DNA of 64,000 nt from Reinekea blandensis MED297 (GCF_000153185.1 NZ_CH724155.1:165218-229217), one strand, 5' to 3'. Numbered from the stretch's first letter, positions 17,377 through 26,269 are shown. A program made the numbers and translations. The notes: generated by a model from the letters alone, not told the origin.

Positions 17377-17949
17377 ATGATCAATACCGTCGAACAGAAC
17401 CGTCAGCAATCGCTGGATCATCTTGAGGATGTCTGGTTGTTTGGTTATGGGTCGCTGATTTTTAAGGTCGATTTTCCGGTACTCGAGCGACGGGTGGCGA
17501 GCATTGATGGTTGGGCGCGTCGTTTTTGGCAGGGCTCGCACGATCATCGGGGCACCCCAGAGCACCCTGGTCGGGTGGTTACACTGATTCAGGCACCCGG
17601 CGAGCGCTGCTTAGGTGTGGCGTATCGGGTCTCGCCGGAAACCTTTTCTCACCTGGATCATCGTGAGAAAAACGGCTATCTGCGCTTTTTTGAGCCACTG
17701 ACTTTTCAGGACCCTGAGCACGAGCCGGCCGATGCTCTGGTGTACGTTGCGTCTGAGGACAATCCGGCCTTCCTCGGCGAGGCGCCGCTGGCAGAGATGG
17801 TAGAGCAGATTGCCCGCAGTCACGGTCCCAGTGGTCACAACGCCGACTATCTGCTGAATCTCGATTCGGCGCTGCGCGAACTGGGGGCCGAGGATGCGCA
17901 TGTCGCGACGCTGAGTGATGCGGTTCGGCGGCTAGGGCCTAGTCCCTAG
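17377..17949 (+). CDS. Glutathione-specific gamma-glutamylcyclotransferase (ChaC-like)
   Basis: A 190-residue protein with the gamma-glutamylcyclotransferase fold. VWLFGYGSLIFKVDF is the substrate-binding loop, RRFWQGSHDHRGTPEHPGRV is the ChaC signature, and LDHREKNGYLR holds the catalytic-Glu region. ChaC enzymes break down glutathione to 5-oxoproline and Cys-Gly. It is divergent from DUF2892 across a palindromic operator, so the two may respond to the same thiol- or sulfur-related signal (inference). Confidence 0.9.
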   Translation: MINTVEQNRQQSLDHLEDVWLFGYGSLIFKVDFPVLERRVASIDGWARRFWQGSHDHRGTPEHPGRVVTLIQAPGERCLGVAYRVSPETFSHLDHREKNGYLRFFEPLTFQDPEHEPADALVYVASEDNPAFLGEAPLAEMVEQIARSHGPSGHNADYLLNLDSALRELGAEDAHVATLSDAVRRLGPSP

Positions 17950-17952
17950 CCG
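17929..17952. terminator. Hairpin between convergent chaC-like and pdxH genes
   Basis: A perfect 9-bp stem (CGGCTAGGG/CCCTAGCCG, six-base loop) overlaps the last codons and stop of the ChaC gene and ends 2 bp before the pdxH stop. It could end both transcripts, although no T tract is present on either strand. Confidence 0.5.
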
Positions 17953-17953
17953 C

Positions 17954-18592
17954 TCAGGGCTGAAGCCGATCCAGCGACCATTGATCATTGTCGCGGCTGT
18001 ACATGAACCGATCGTGCAAGCGCGACCCGCGTCCTTGCCAGAATTCCATCTTGAACGGCACCACCCGATAACCGCCCCAAAACGACGGCAGTGGAATGTC
18101 GCCGTCGCGAAACTTATGTTTCATCTGTTCAAAAGCCTGCTCCAGCAGTTTGCGCGAACCGATGCTGCGGCTTTGATGACTGGTCCAGGCGGCAATTTGA
18201 CTGTTGCGTGGTCGGGAAATAAAGTATCGGGTGGCTTCGGCTACTGAAAGTTTTTCAGCGCGACCGTAGATAACGACCTGTCGTTCCAGCGGCGTCCAGG
18301 GGAAATGCAGACACACCCGGTCATTACCTGCTATGTCGCGGGCTTTGCGGCTTTCCAGATTGGTGTAAAACACAAAGCCCTGCTCATCGGCGTGCTTTAA
18401 CAGCACCACACGCTGAGAGGGTTGTCCGTCTGCATCGACGGTTGCCAACGACATGGCGGTCGGGTCTGCCGTCATGTTTGCGTCGATGGCCTGCTGTAAC
18501 CAGAGATCAAACTGCCGGAACGGGTTGGCATCGAGCTGGTCTCGATCCAGTCCCTGCTGTGTGTATTCGCGACGGATGTCTTCAAGTTTCAT
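17954..18592 (-). CDS. pdxH: Pyridoxamine 5'-phosphate oxidase
   Basis: A 212-residue FMN-dependent oxidase that makes pyridoxal 5'-phosphate from pyridoxine or pyridoxamine phosphate. Typical motifs: [70 protein letters not shown] and the C-terminal [10 protein letters not shown]. Length and order are canonical. Confidence 0.97.
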   Translation of the reverse strand: MKLEDIRREYTQQGLDRDQLDANPFRQFDLWLQQAIDANMTADPTAMSLATVDADGQPSQRVVLLKHADEQGFVFYTNLESRKARDIAGNDRVCLHFPWTPLERQVVIYGRAEKLSVAEATRYFISRPRNSQIAAWTSHQSRSIGSRKLLEQAFEQMKHKFRDGDIPLPSFWGGYRVVPFKMEFWQGRGSRLHDRFMYSRDNDQWSLDRLQP

Positions 18593-18729
18593 GTCAGGTC
18601 GGGTCCTCAGTGCGGTCTTGGGAGGGCGTTATCATACGGTATTCTGGTGTCACAGGTCAGGCAAGATCTATGGCGCTGACCGACTTTCTGGTCAATAACC
18701 TACGAGGCTTGTCGGTGGCCAGATGATGT

Positions 18730-18936
18730 TCAGGGTTCTTGATTGAGACGCCGTCGCATCCGGCGCGGTGACAGGTACCAGGACAGAGCAGAAAATAACA
18801 GCAACTGCAGCGTGGGCCGCAGGAATCCCCACGGTAGCAGTTGGTTCTGTAACCACAGCAGGACCAGTTCAAAAAAAGAAAACACCGCAAGGATGGTGGT
18901 CAGACCGCCGATAAACATCAGCAGGATGGGTAACAT
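18730..18936 (-). CDS. Small membrane protein of unknown function
   Basis: A 68-residue protein with two hydrophobic segments (about residues 3-30 and 38-55) and a positively charged C-terminus (SPRRMRRRLNQEP). I recognise no family and the Shine-Dalgarno is weak. The consistent hydrophobic-then-basic pattern and the lack of a competing gene make it a plausible small inner-membrane protein. Confidence 0.5.
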   Translation of the reverse strand: MLPILLMFIGGLTTILAVFSFFELVLLWLQNQLLPWGFLRPTLQLLLFSALSWYLSPRRMRRRLNQEP

Positions 18937-19038
18937 GATGACGCCCGGGTTTTGTTTAGATCAGTGATCAGTGTAGCGAACCCCGGCACCAACTTCGACG
19001 ACGGGGTTCGCAAAGTGCTCAGGCCCCAGGCTTGATGA

Positions 19039-20433
19039 TCAGAACCGATAGTGAACTGAGGCCATCAGGCGGTCGCGGTCGTCTGCGCCGCTCAGTATTG
19101 AGGCGTCGCCACCGACATAATCGATCACCCGGGCGCGGACCTGCCAATGATCGTTGATGTCATAGTCCAGACCGAGTGCCTGTAAACGTCCGCCGGAGGC
19201 GTCGAGGTCAAACGCCAACAGCTGCGCATTCAGTGTCAGTGTTTCCCGCCAGAAACTGCGCGACAACATCAGCGCCCATTGGGCTTCTGATTCCTCTGAG
19301 TTCAGTAAGTCCAGTGCGTCATAATCGAGGATTCGGCTGATCTGCAGTTCGGCCACCAAACGTCCGAGAGTCGGTTGGTCGAAATCAAAGCCAAGGGTAC
19401 CGGATAGACGCTGAAAGCTGACCAGGTCGGAAGGCATGCCGCTATCGGTGCTTTGTGCCTGCTGTCCGGTTGTCAGTGCGGCCTCGGTTTTCCACAAAAC
19501 GGGACCGGTAACCAGACTGGCCGCGCCGGCCACTGTGTTTTCGCGGGGGTAATGAACTGCGACCGGTACCACGCTGGCGGAAGGCCCCGGGTTAATGATG
19601 CCCATTTCAATGACCGGGCTGTGGCTGAGCTGGCTGATGGCGTTGAATTGCCAGTCGAGCGGCCCGACCACACCAGACAGCGACGCAAAGACGCCCATGT
19701 TGTCTAACGCCAAGGGTTCGTTGGTCAACGACAGGCCGGCGTTGTCCAGCATCGAATCGATGCCGGTATCGAAGTCCGTCCCTTCAATCGGAAGCGTGTT
19801 CAGTTGATGACGGTGAACGGACCCGGCTTTCAGCCGAACGTTGCCGAGTGTGCCGCTGATGACGGTCGTCCAGGCCGGCGTCTGCGTTTCGTCGATGTCG
19901 ACCGTACCCGGCAGGCTCAGGTCACGGCCATATAGATTATTGGAAACCGACAGTGCATCGGCCAAACCCAGCGTGACCGTCTGAATACCGCTGCTGAACT
20001 GCCATTGATCGCGTCGCGCCTGGAGGGTCAGTTCCTGCGTCTCAAACTGCCACTGTCTTTGGTCGACGTCGGCGTCGCTCCAGGCCTCATCCGGACGCAG
20101 CCAGAAGATCGCATCGGTTGCCAGCTTACCCTTGGCTCGAGTGCTCAGCCAGTCATTCATGTCCCAGTCCAGCGCTGGCTGCCAAGCGGCTTCCACGCTG
20201 CTGACACCCGCGTAAGCCTGTTCAATATCGGTGCTGCGCTCACTGTTGAGGTTAATCAGCGTCTGTAATTGCAGTTCATGGCTGAGGTGCCAGGATCGCG
20301 TGGATGCTGTTGCGGTGTCGACTTCGACCTCGACGTCGGCAAAGGGGTCATCTGCAAACACATCGTCAAACTCATCGGCGCTGATGCTGACTAACGGCAG
20401 CATTAACGCGAGGCTCATACAGATTCGTTTCAT
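19039..20433 (-). CDS. Outer-membrane beta-barrel partner of the RND/MMPL permease
   Basis: A 464-residue exported protein. The signal peptide (MKRICMSLALMLPLVSISA) is followed at once by an acidic/aromatic peptide, DEFDDVFADDPFADVEVEVD, and then by amphipathic beta strands ending VHYRF, the outer-membrane barrel terminus. It resembles DUF1302-type proteins encoded beside RND/MMPL permeases and LolA-like proteins. Together they probably move a hydrophobic molecule or lipid across the envelope. The core FDDVFADDPFA recurs exactly in the periplasmic loop of the permease. It is the last gene of the operon and starts 2 bp after the LolA-like stop. Confidence 0.8.
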   Translation of the reverse strand: MKRICMSLALMLPLVSISADEFDDVFADDPFADVEVEVDTATASTRSWHLSHELQLQTLINLNSERSTDIEQAYAGVSSVEAAWQPALDWDMNDWLSTRAKGKLATDAIFWLRPDEAWSDADVDQRQWQFETQELTLQARRDQWQFSSGIQTVTLGLADALSVSNNLYGRDLSLPGTVDIDETQTPAWTTVISGTLGNVRLKAGSVHRHQLNTLPIEGTDFDTGIDSMLDNAGLSLTNEPLALDNMGVFASLSGVVGPLDWQFNAISQLSHSPVIEMGIINPGPSASVVPVAVHYPRENTVAGAASLVTGPVLWKTEAALTTGQQAQSTDSGMPSDLVSFQRLSGTLGFDFDQPTLGRLVAELQISRILDYDALDLLNSEESEAQWALMLSRSFWRETLTLNAQLLAFDLDASGGRLQALGLDYDINDHWQVRARVIDYVGGDASILSGADDRDRLMASVHYRF

Positions 20434-20435
20434 AC

Positions 20436-21221
20436 TCAGAGCCCCTGTTCCAATCGATTCAAGGTGAAGTCATCGGGGTCGAACTCAAAATCAACGGCCT
20501 GGACGTCGAGTTTCATCAGCGTGCGGTGAACGGTTTTACCATTTTTCTGGGTGACCATCTGGGTTTCGGTGGCCAGTGAGTAACCGTCAATTTCGGTAAA
20601 CTCGGAAACATTCATCAGTTTTACTTCACCCGACTTTTCCAGATAACTGATACCGCGGGTGACCTGATAGGTGTCTTGACGCACGTACACGATGGAACGC
20701 ACATAACCGGTTTTCTCGATGACGTCCTGATTGACCGGAATGGATTCGATCACCCAGACATCGACACCATTAACGGAGTCCTCTTTCAGCAACGTGTAGG
20801 TCCATTCCGACAGGTTGCGCTGGCTCATGTCGGCATAAGAAAAATCACTGCCCATAAACGAACCGGTTTTGTCGCTGCTGGCAATGCGCTTGGCCTTGCC
20901 AAGGCTGGGCAGCAACATCCACTGGTCGTCGTCTCGGCCGGCGTCTTCATAATCGAACATCAGAAATCCGGTGCCACGGACATCGGCCGGCTCAATAAAA
21001 AACATCAGCGATCGTTCAACTCCGTCGACCTCGGCGCGTTGACTCTGGATGGATCGCACGCGCTGATTGCCGCGGCTGTCGAGCAGGATCATGGTCATGT
21101 CCGCGCGCTGGCTGGTGGGGGTTTCGTTCTGATCCACCCGGGTCATGATGTCATCGGCGGTCATGGCCAGGGTTGGACCAATCAGTAACAGCGTGCAGAG
21201 GGTTCGCAGTCGTAAGGTCAT
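20436..21221 (-). CDS. LolA-like outer-membrane lipoprotein-sorting family protein
   Basis: A 261-residue periplasmic protein starting at ATG 21221 (Shine-Dalgarno GAGGAAA). It has a signal peptide (MTLRLRTLCTLLLIGPTLAM) and then a LolA/LppX-type fold: FIEPADVRGTGFLMFDYEDA, WMLLPSLGKAKRIASSD, GSDFSYADMSQRNL and EFTEIDGYSLATETQMV. Proteins of this group sit next to MMPL permeases and are thought to shuttle lipids between membranes. The gene lies between the permease (14 bp upstream) and the outer-membrane barrel (2 bp downstream). Confidence 0.87.
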   Translation of the reverse strand: MTLRLRTLCTLLLIGPTLAMTADDIMTRVDQNETPTSQRADMTMILLDSRGNQRVRSIQSQRAEVDGVERSLMFFIEPADVRGTGFLMFDYEDAGRDDDQWMLLPSLGKAKRIASSDKTGSFMGSDFSYADMSQRNLSEWTYTLLKEDSVNGVDVWVIESIPVNQDVIEKTGYVRSIVYVRQDTYQVTRGISYLEKSGEVKLMNVSEFTEIDGYSLATETQMVTQKNGKTVHRTLMKLDVQAVDFEFDPDDFTLNRLEQGL

Positions 21222-21235
21222 AGTGGTTTCCTCAA

Positions 21236-23695
21236 TCAATGAGCTGGGGTCGATGACGCGGTTGGTGCCGGATGGTTTCGATAAAACCAGCGCAACAGAA
21301 ACGGAGTCAGGGTGAAATTGGAGATCATGGCGAGAATAAAGGCGGTACCGCACAGAAAGCCGAGATTGAAAATGCTGTGTACATCACTGAACAAAAATAC
21401 GTAGAAACCGGCCGTGAGCACAATACAGGTGGTAAAGAGCGCTTGCCCGGCACCGGCAAAGGCATCTTGCATGGCCGCTTGAACAGAATGACCAAGATCG
21501 AGTCCGTGTCGGAAGTGGTGCGTGAAATGCACGGTGTTGTCGACAGCGATGCCAATGGCAATAGTTGCCACCAGAATGGTCAGCATATCAAGTTCAATGC
21601 CCAGCGGTTTCATGGCACCCATGACTACAACGATTGGCGCGATGTTTGGAATCATCGCCAGTAACCCCAAACGGACCGATCCGAGCAAGAGCATCATCAT
21701 GATTGAGATTATGCCTGCCGCGAGCAAGTAACTGCCGGCGGTGTCGTATACCAGTTTGATCATGGTGCCACCCATCAGTGCCATCATCCCGGTCACACTG
21801 ACGTCAGCTTGCTGGGCGAACCGTGTCTGGCCCTGCTCGGCGATGTCATCAATAAAATCGGAATACACCAGCAGGTCTTTCCATGGCAGTACCAGGGTCA
21901 TGCGGGTCTGACTGTAGTCGGCGTCGACGAGTTGGTTCAGCGTGTCGGCAGCGGACGTTTCAAACAGGAACAGTTCTTCGTTGACCGCCTGCTGAGTGTC
22001 AGGCAAACGGTACTGCGCTTGCGTTCCGCCGTTGAGCGCGCGATTGGATTCGCGAAGGATATCAATCAGTGAACTGCTGCCGCGAATCTGTATGTCGTTG
22101 TCGGAACGGCTGTCGAGTTCGTCTTGCCAGGTGGCAAGGGTTTGCAGGAACGTCAGATCTTTTACGCCGTTTTCCTGCCCGGTTTCAAAAATCACATCCA
22201 GTGTCATGGTGCCGCTTAACTCCCGGTCGATGACTTGCGTCGCATCAACAATGGGCAGATCGTCGGGCATCCAGTTCAGAGGGTCATGAGAAAACCGCAG
22301 CTGAACAATTTGCGACAATGACAACAAACCGGCCAGTAGCCAAAGCAAAGCAACTTTGCCGCCGTGTTGCCATGAAACAGTGCCCAGCTTTTCCATAATT
22401 CCGGCGAGCTTTGACGTGTGGCGAGTGCCGGATTGACGACGCATGGGTAACAGCATGATTAACGCGGGAATCAGTGTCATCGTCAGCACAAACGCCAGCA
22501 TGACCCCAACGGCCGCAAACAGACCGAGATTGCGAATCGGCACCACGTCGGCGATCACCAGTGACAGCAACCCACCCGCGGTGGTCAACGACGTCAGCAG
22601 CATGGGAACGGCGGTGCGTTGTATGGCGTGTTGCATAGCCAGGAGCCGATCGTCGCCGTCACGGATGCGCCGATAAAAATGCGTCAACAGGTGCACGGCG
22701 TCGCCGATGGTGATTGCCAGCAAAAAAGACGGCAGTAAGACCAGCGGAATCTGAATTTTATGGCCGCTGATGACCAGCAAAGACATGGTCAGTAACAGGG
22801 CCGACAATACGGCCACCATGGGGGCGATGACGGCACCGACCTGTCGGAAAAAGGCCAGCAACGTGAGCACAATCAGCGCCACCGTTAAGCGCAGAAAGAA
22901 CAGCATTTCGCTTTTCATGGTGCCTTCCAGTTCGACATTCATCACCGGCATACCAGCCTGCAATGGGCTCAGGTCGGGGTATTCGGACAACAGGGTATCG
23001 AGCTCGGCCAGCATCTCCATGGTTTGAAACTGGGACAAAAACGGCAAATCATCATCGATGGCTATATCAGCGCTTGCATCAGTGTCGGCCGCAAAGGGGT
23101 CGTCAGCGAAGACATCGTCGAAGGCGTCGTTACTGAACGGATCCGTTTCGGACTCGCCGTAGTCATAGGTGGCAGGCTCAATCATCACCAGTGTCATGCT
23201 GCGTTCGTCGTTAGTCAGAACCTCGCTGGCGAGACTGCTTTCTTGCAGGCGCCGATCAATCTGCTGCAGGTCGGCGTCGGTTTGTGGCAGAGATTCGACC
23301 AGATCCAGCACTTCCAGGGTGTCATCGGTACCACGCTGGTAAGGCGCATTGAGGATGGAAGTGACTTCGTTAATGTAGGGCAGTTCCGTATCTATTCTGG
23401 ATTGCAGTTCAGACATCCGATCCAGAAAGTCGATGGACAGAACGTCACCGCGCAGCGCCAGCATGACCATGTCATTGCGGCCGAAGACTTCTTTGGCGTG
23501 AGTATATTCTTGCCGCAACTGCGTTGACGGATCGATGAAGTTTTCCAACTCCGGATCGATTTCGACGAACCGCAGAAACTGCCCAAACCCGATGAGTATG
23601 GTGACGAAACACAGCAGGGTCAGCTTCGGGTGAAGCATGATGCGACCGCTTAACGTTGCAAAAAACTGTTCCAGTTGATGTTTCCATTGCGTCAC
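21236..23695 (-). CDS. RND/MMPL-family transporter permease
   Basis: An 819-residue permease of the RND superfamily (MMPL/HpnN-like branch), probably starting at GTG 23695. It has an N-terminal helix (LTLLCFVTILIGFGQFLRFV), a first periplasmic domain, a block of helices at about 265-420 (sterol-sensing-like: LLPSFLLAITIGDAVHLLTH), a second periplasmic domain, and a final helix block at about 660-805 (LVATIAIGIAVDNTVHFTHH). The first periplasmic loop has an acidic insert containing FDDVFADDPFA, shared with the outer-membrane partner. A lipid or hydrophobic substrate is likely but unproven. Confidence 0.92.
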   Translation of the reverse strand: MTQWKHQLEQFFATLSGRIMLHPKLTLLCFVTILIGFGQFLRFVEIDPELENFIDPSTQLRQEYTHAKEVFGRNDMVMLALRGDVLSIDFLDRMSELQSRIDTELPYINEVTSILNAPYQRGTDDTLEVLDLVESLPQTDADLQQIDRRLQESSLASEVLTNDERSMTLVMIEPATYDYGESETDPFSNDAFDDVFADDPFAADTDASADIAIDDDLPFLSQFQTMEMLAELDTLLSEYPDLSPLQAGMPVMNVELEGTMKSEMLFFLRLTVALIVLTLLAFFRQVGAVIAPMVAVLSALLLTMSLLVISGHKIQIPLVLLPSFLLAITIGDAVHLLTHFYRRIRDGDDRLLAMQHAIQRTAVPMLLTSLTTAGGLLSLVIADVVPIRNLGLFAAVGVMLAFVLTMTLIPALIMLLPMRRQSGTRHTSKLAGIMEKLGTVSWQHGGKVALLWLLAGLLSLSQIVQLRFSHDPLNWMPDDLPIVDATQVIDRELSGTMTLDVIFETGQENGVKDLTFLQTLATWQDELDSRSDNDIQIRGSSSLIDILRESNRALNGGTQAQYRLPDTQQAVNEELFLFETSAADTLNQLVDADYSQTRMTLVLPWKDLLVYSDFIDDIAEQGQTRFAQQADVSVTGMMALMGGTMIKLVYDTAGSYLLAAGIISIMMMLLLGSVRLGLLAMIPNIAPIVVVMGAMKPLGIELDMLTILVATIAIGIAVDNTVHFTHHFRHGLDLGHSVQAAMQDAFAGAGQALFTTCIVLTAGFYVFLFSDVHSIFNLGFLCGTAFILAMISNFTLTPFLLRWFYRNHPAPTASSTPAH

Positions 23696-23700
23696 GGTGA

Positions 23701-24306
23701 TTACTCCAGATCAAACGTTTGGGCGACCAGCAGTGCATTCAGTTCGGCAAGCTGATCGAAAAAGGTGTCATCTATCTCATCCGGGTGGAGTTCCATCAGA
23801 ATGGGTTGCAGCAATTTGGGTGCGACCAGCAGACTTTGCAGCGCCGTGCGTAACACCAGAGGGTTAATTGGTTGACCACTGTGATCAACGATGTCTTTTG
23901 CGATTTCGGTGGCGGTGTTGAAGGCGGGTTTCATCAGATTTTCGAGCAGCCAGTCGCGCAGCTCACCGCGTTCAAACAGCATCGTCCGGATGACCAGATG
24001 TGTCAGTTCCGTTGGCACCGTGCGATAGAAGTTACGCATGAACTCCTGCAGCGTCATCTGGTCGACCTGACCAATGGAAGCATTGGCGCGCTTGATGTTG
24101 CTTTCCAGGTAAGAGCGGATCATCTCCCGGAACAGGCCGCTTTTCGATCCGAAGTAGTAGGCGATCATGGCCGAGTTCACCTTGGCATGATCAGCAATGC
24201 GCCGGATTGAAATGTTGGCGTAGGTGTTTTTCAGAAACAGGTCCCGAGCGGCATTCAGTATGGCTCGACGGGTTTGCCCGTCGGGTGTGTCGTCATCAGT
24301 CGCCAT
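23701..24306 (-). CDS. TetR-family regulator of the RND operon
   Basis: A 201-residue regulator. The TetR helix-turn-helix is at about residues 12-58 (RRAILNAARDLFLKNTYANI, IRRIADHAKVNSAMIAYYFG, KSGLFREMI), followed by a helical ligand-binding domain. It is the first gene of the four-gene operon, ending 5 bp before the permease start. Two TAATCA-N2-TGATTA palindromes lie in its promoter region, so it most likely represses its own operon and is relieved by a hydrophobic ligand (inference). Confidence 0.93.
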   Translation of the reverse strand: MATDDDTPDGQTRRAILNAARDLFLKNTYANISIRRIADHAKVNSAMIAYYFGSKSGLFREMIRSYLESNIKRANASIGQVDQMTLQEFMRNFYRTVPTELTHLVIRTMLFERGELRDWLLENLMKPAFNTATEIAKDIVDHSGQPINPLVLRTALQSLLVAPKLLQPILMELHPDEIDDTFFDQLAELNALLVAQTFDLE

Positions 24307-24319
24307 GCGTCATCCAATA

Positions 24320-24337
24320 GTTAATCAGTTGATTAAC
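24320..24337. promoter_or_regulatory. TetR operator candidate, proximal copy
   Basis: GTTAATCAGTTGATTAAC is a perfect 8-bp inverted repeat with a 2-bp centre, 14 bp upstream of the TetR start codon. Its core matches the distal copy at 24385-24402. Confidence 0.75.
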
Positions 24338-24384
24338 AGCGTAGCGCTGAATGTGCAAACGACCAATGGCATTCGTTCATCAAA

Positions 24385-24402
24385 ACTAATCAAATGATTA
24401 AC
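24385..24402. promoter_or_regulatory. TetR operator candidate, distal copy
   Basis: ACTAATCAAATGATTAAC repeats the TAATCA-N2-TGATTA core of the proximal site, with centres 65 bp apart. Two sites at this distance suggest cooperative repression or control of two promoters. Confidence 0.7.
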
Positions 24403-24534
24403 GGCCGGTAATGGTGGCGCGAGGCTTTACGTTTGCTGACAAAATCCTACGTTCCCTTACAGCAAACGAGTGGGTTTGGGCTATGTTGGGGAGGAGGTTC
24501 ACCCTCGTGGCCATGCTGACAAAAGGAGATCGTT

Positions 24535-24756
24535 ATGCTGCCGAAACCCCTCTACGAAATATTGCCGGGCCTCTACACGGTTGCCGGTGTGGTGACGTTG
24601 TTAATGAATGACTCGGCGCTACGCTTCTTTCCCGCCATCTTGCTATTCAGTGCCACCGCGTTGGTAGTTTACATGCGTTACGAGTTTCGTAACCTGCCCC
24701 CGAAAGAACGCGCCCGGCGAATGGCACAGAAGTATCAGGAAAAACGAGCGCACTAG
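24535..24756 (+). CDS. Small two-helix membrane protein of unknown function
   Basis: A 73-residue protein with a strong AAGGAGAT Shine-Dalgarno. Two hydrophobic segments (about residues 9-24 and 30-47) are followed by a basic, charged tail (RNLPPKERARRMAQKYQEKR). No family recognised. It is transcribed away from the TetR operon, so the distal TetR operator could also influence it. Confidence 0.7.
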   Translation: MLPKPLYEILPGLYTVAGVVTLLMNDSALRFFPAILLFSATALVVYMRYEFRNLPPKERARRMAQKYQEKRAH

Positions 24757-24774
24757 AGCCTGTAATCAGGCCCT
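24755..24774. terminator. Short hairpin between convergent genes
   Basis: AGAGCCTGTAATCAGGCCCT forms a stem of about 8 bp with a 4-base loop directly after the small membrane gene and before the cvfB stop. It may terminate either gene. Its sequence also looks like the two ends of the 268-bp element family joined together (see findings). Confidence 0.45.
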
Positions 24775-24782
24775 GAGCTTAC

Positions 24783-25625
24783 TCAGTCGTCAGTTGTTTT
24801 GAGCCGGATGGATTCCGGCTCAATGACGATGCGCTGTTGTTTGAGCAGACGCCCCAGTGTCTTCTTGAAATTGCCCTTGCTGACCTGAAAGCGCTGATAA
24901 ATCTCATCCGGTGAGGACTTATCCGACAGCGGCAGTGTGCCCCCGTTCTGTTCCAGTGCCGTCAGAATCTGTTCGGCAAGATCAGCGCGAACTTCATTGC
25001 CCTGCAGCTGAACCGCCAGATCCAGTTTGTTATCCGCACGCACCTGTTTGATGTATCCGGTCAGGCGTTGACCGGGTTTTAACGGGCGCAGGACATCTTC
25101 GTTAAAGATCACCCCGAGATACAGTTGGTCGACAATCGCCTGATAACCGATGTTGGTTCGCTTTACGATCATCAGATCAACGCGATCGTTCTTCTGGTAG
25201 TTCGTCGTTTCCTCACGCAGGAAGTTACTCAGTTTGGCCGAACCGGTGATGCGGTCGGTAAATTCATCGAGGTAGGCATAGACCACATGGCGTTCACCTT
25301 CCGCCATGGGTTTACGCTGTTGGTTAAAGGGTACCAGCAGATCTTTCGGTAAACCCCAATCGAGAAAAGCACCGACATCGTTGACGGCCTTGACGGTCAG
25401 GGCGGCACATTCGCCAACCTGGATTCGCGGGCGCTGTCGGGTGGCAATCAACCGGTCTTCAGAGTCGAAGTAAATAAAGGCATTAACGAAGTCACCGATC
25501 TGGACATTCTCAGGGCATTGTTTGGTCGGCAGGAGAATGGAGTCGAGGTTTTCGCCATCGAGATAGACCCCGAACTCTTTTTTGGAAATCACTTCGAGTG
25601 TGTTGAACTTGCCGATCTGAGCCAT
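24783..25625 (-). CDS. S1-like RNA-binding protein CvfB/YitL
   Basis: A 280-residue protein of the CvfB family. It has tandem S1-like domains: residues about 1-65 (NTLEVISKKEFGVYLDGE), 70-135 (VKAVNDVGAFLDWGLPKDLL) and 140-215 (GYIKQVRADNKLDLAVQLQG). A C-terminal winged-helix segment contains SSPDEIYQRFQVSKGNFKKT. CvfB proteins bind RNA; in Staphylococcus they affect virulence regulators, while in gammaproteobacteria the role is unclear. Confidence 0.9.
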   Translation of the reverse strand: MAQIGKFNTLEVISKKEFGVYLDGENLDSILLPTKQCPENVQIGDFVNAFIYFDSEDRLIATRQRPRIQVGECAALTVKAVNDVGAFLDWGLPKDLLVPFNQQRKPMAEGERHVVYAYLDEFTDRITGSAKLSNFLREETTNYQKNDRVDLMIVKRTNIGYQAIVDQLYLGVIFNEDVLRPLKPGQRLTGYIKQVRADNKLDLAVQLQGNEVRADLAEQILTALEQNGGTLPLSDKSSPDEIYQRFQVSKGNFKKTLGRLLKQQRIVIEPESIRLKTTDD

Positions 25626-25820
25626 GGTATAAAAATCCGAACATTTGAGGGCGTATTCTACACAGAAATCCGTGATATTGGGTGGTCTTCGCCTAGGCCG
25701 GACGCTTTGCTTTTATCCACTTTGCAGACTTTCTTCGGTACCGAATCTGTTCAGCAGAAATGAGGCAAAGCACGAAACCCGGATCTATACTGAAAGCACC
25801 CACTGACGGAGGTGCTTCAG

Positions 25821-26222
25821 ATGGAATTTGTTGTCATCCAGAGTCGTGATCCGCACAAAGCTGACGTCCTTGCCAACCAACTGCGCGCCCATGGCTATCA
25901 TCATTTCAGCCCCGAATTGTTTTTCATGGACGATTTCGGTGATCTTAAACCGCATGCTGACCAACTGGCCGACGCCGAAGCCTGGTGTCGAAAACATGTG
26001 TCGAGTGAAATGGCGCATCATCAGGATGTGGTGGTGCAAGGGGTACTGTTAAACCCAGACCTTGTTCGTGACGCCCAAACGCATGGCTATCATCTGGCGG
26101 TATTGAAACCGGATGAGGAGTCCGAAGATGCGATTCAACAACAGATCGACGCGCTGATTCGTGCGCATGAAGGTCATGATCGTTCGCTGTTCCAGCGCAT
26201 TTTTGAACATCGACATGGATGA
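25821..26222 (+). CDS. Kinase-like protein lacking the P-loop
   Basis: A 133-residue protein starting at ATG 25821 with a GGAGG Shine-Dalgarno. FSPELFFMDDFGDLKPHADQ, DAEAWCRKHV and VVVQGVLLNPDLVRDAQTHG follow, in order, the later motifs of small polynucleotide-kinase-like P-loop ATPases (which typically read 'DdyF...f.p..l.eAh.wC' and 'vvvdNTn'). The nucleotide-binding GxxGxGKS loop is replaced by VIQSRDPHKADVLANQL. The fold is probably kept while phosphotransfer is lost. The homology is from motif order only. Confidence 0.6.
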   Translation: MEFVVIQSRDPHKADVLANQLRAHGYHHFSPELFFMDDFGDLKPHADQLADAEAWCRKHVSSEMAHHQDVVVQGVLLNPDLVRDAQTHGYHLAVLKPDEESEDAIQQQIDALIRAHEGHDRSLFQRIFEHRHG

Positions 26223-26243
26223 GAAACAGTGCGAGAAGAGTTA

Positions 26244-26269
26244 AAGGGTAGCGCAATCGTGCTACCCTT
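26244..26269. terminator. Hairpin terminator between convergent genes
   Basis: A perfect 9-bp stem (AAGGGTAGC/GCTACCCTT, eight-base loop) lies between the kinase-like gene and the convergent lipoprotein gene, well placed to end both transcripts. Confidence 0.65.
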
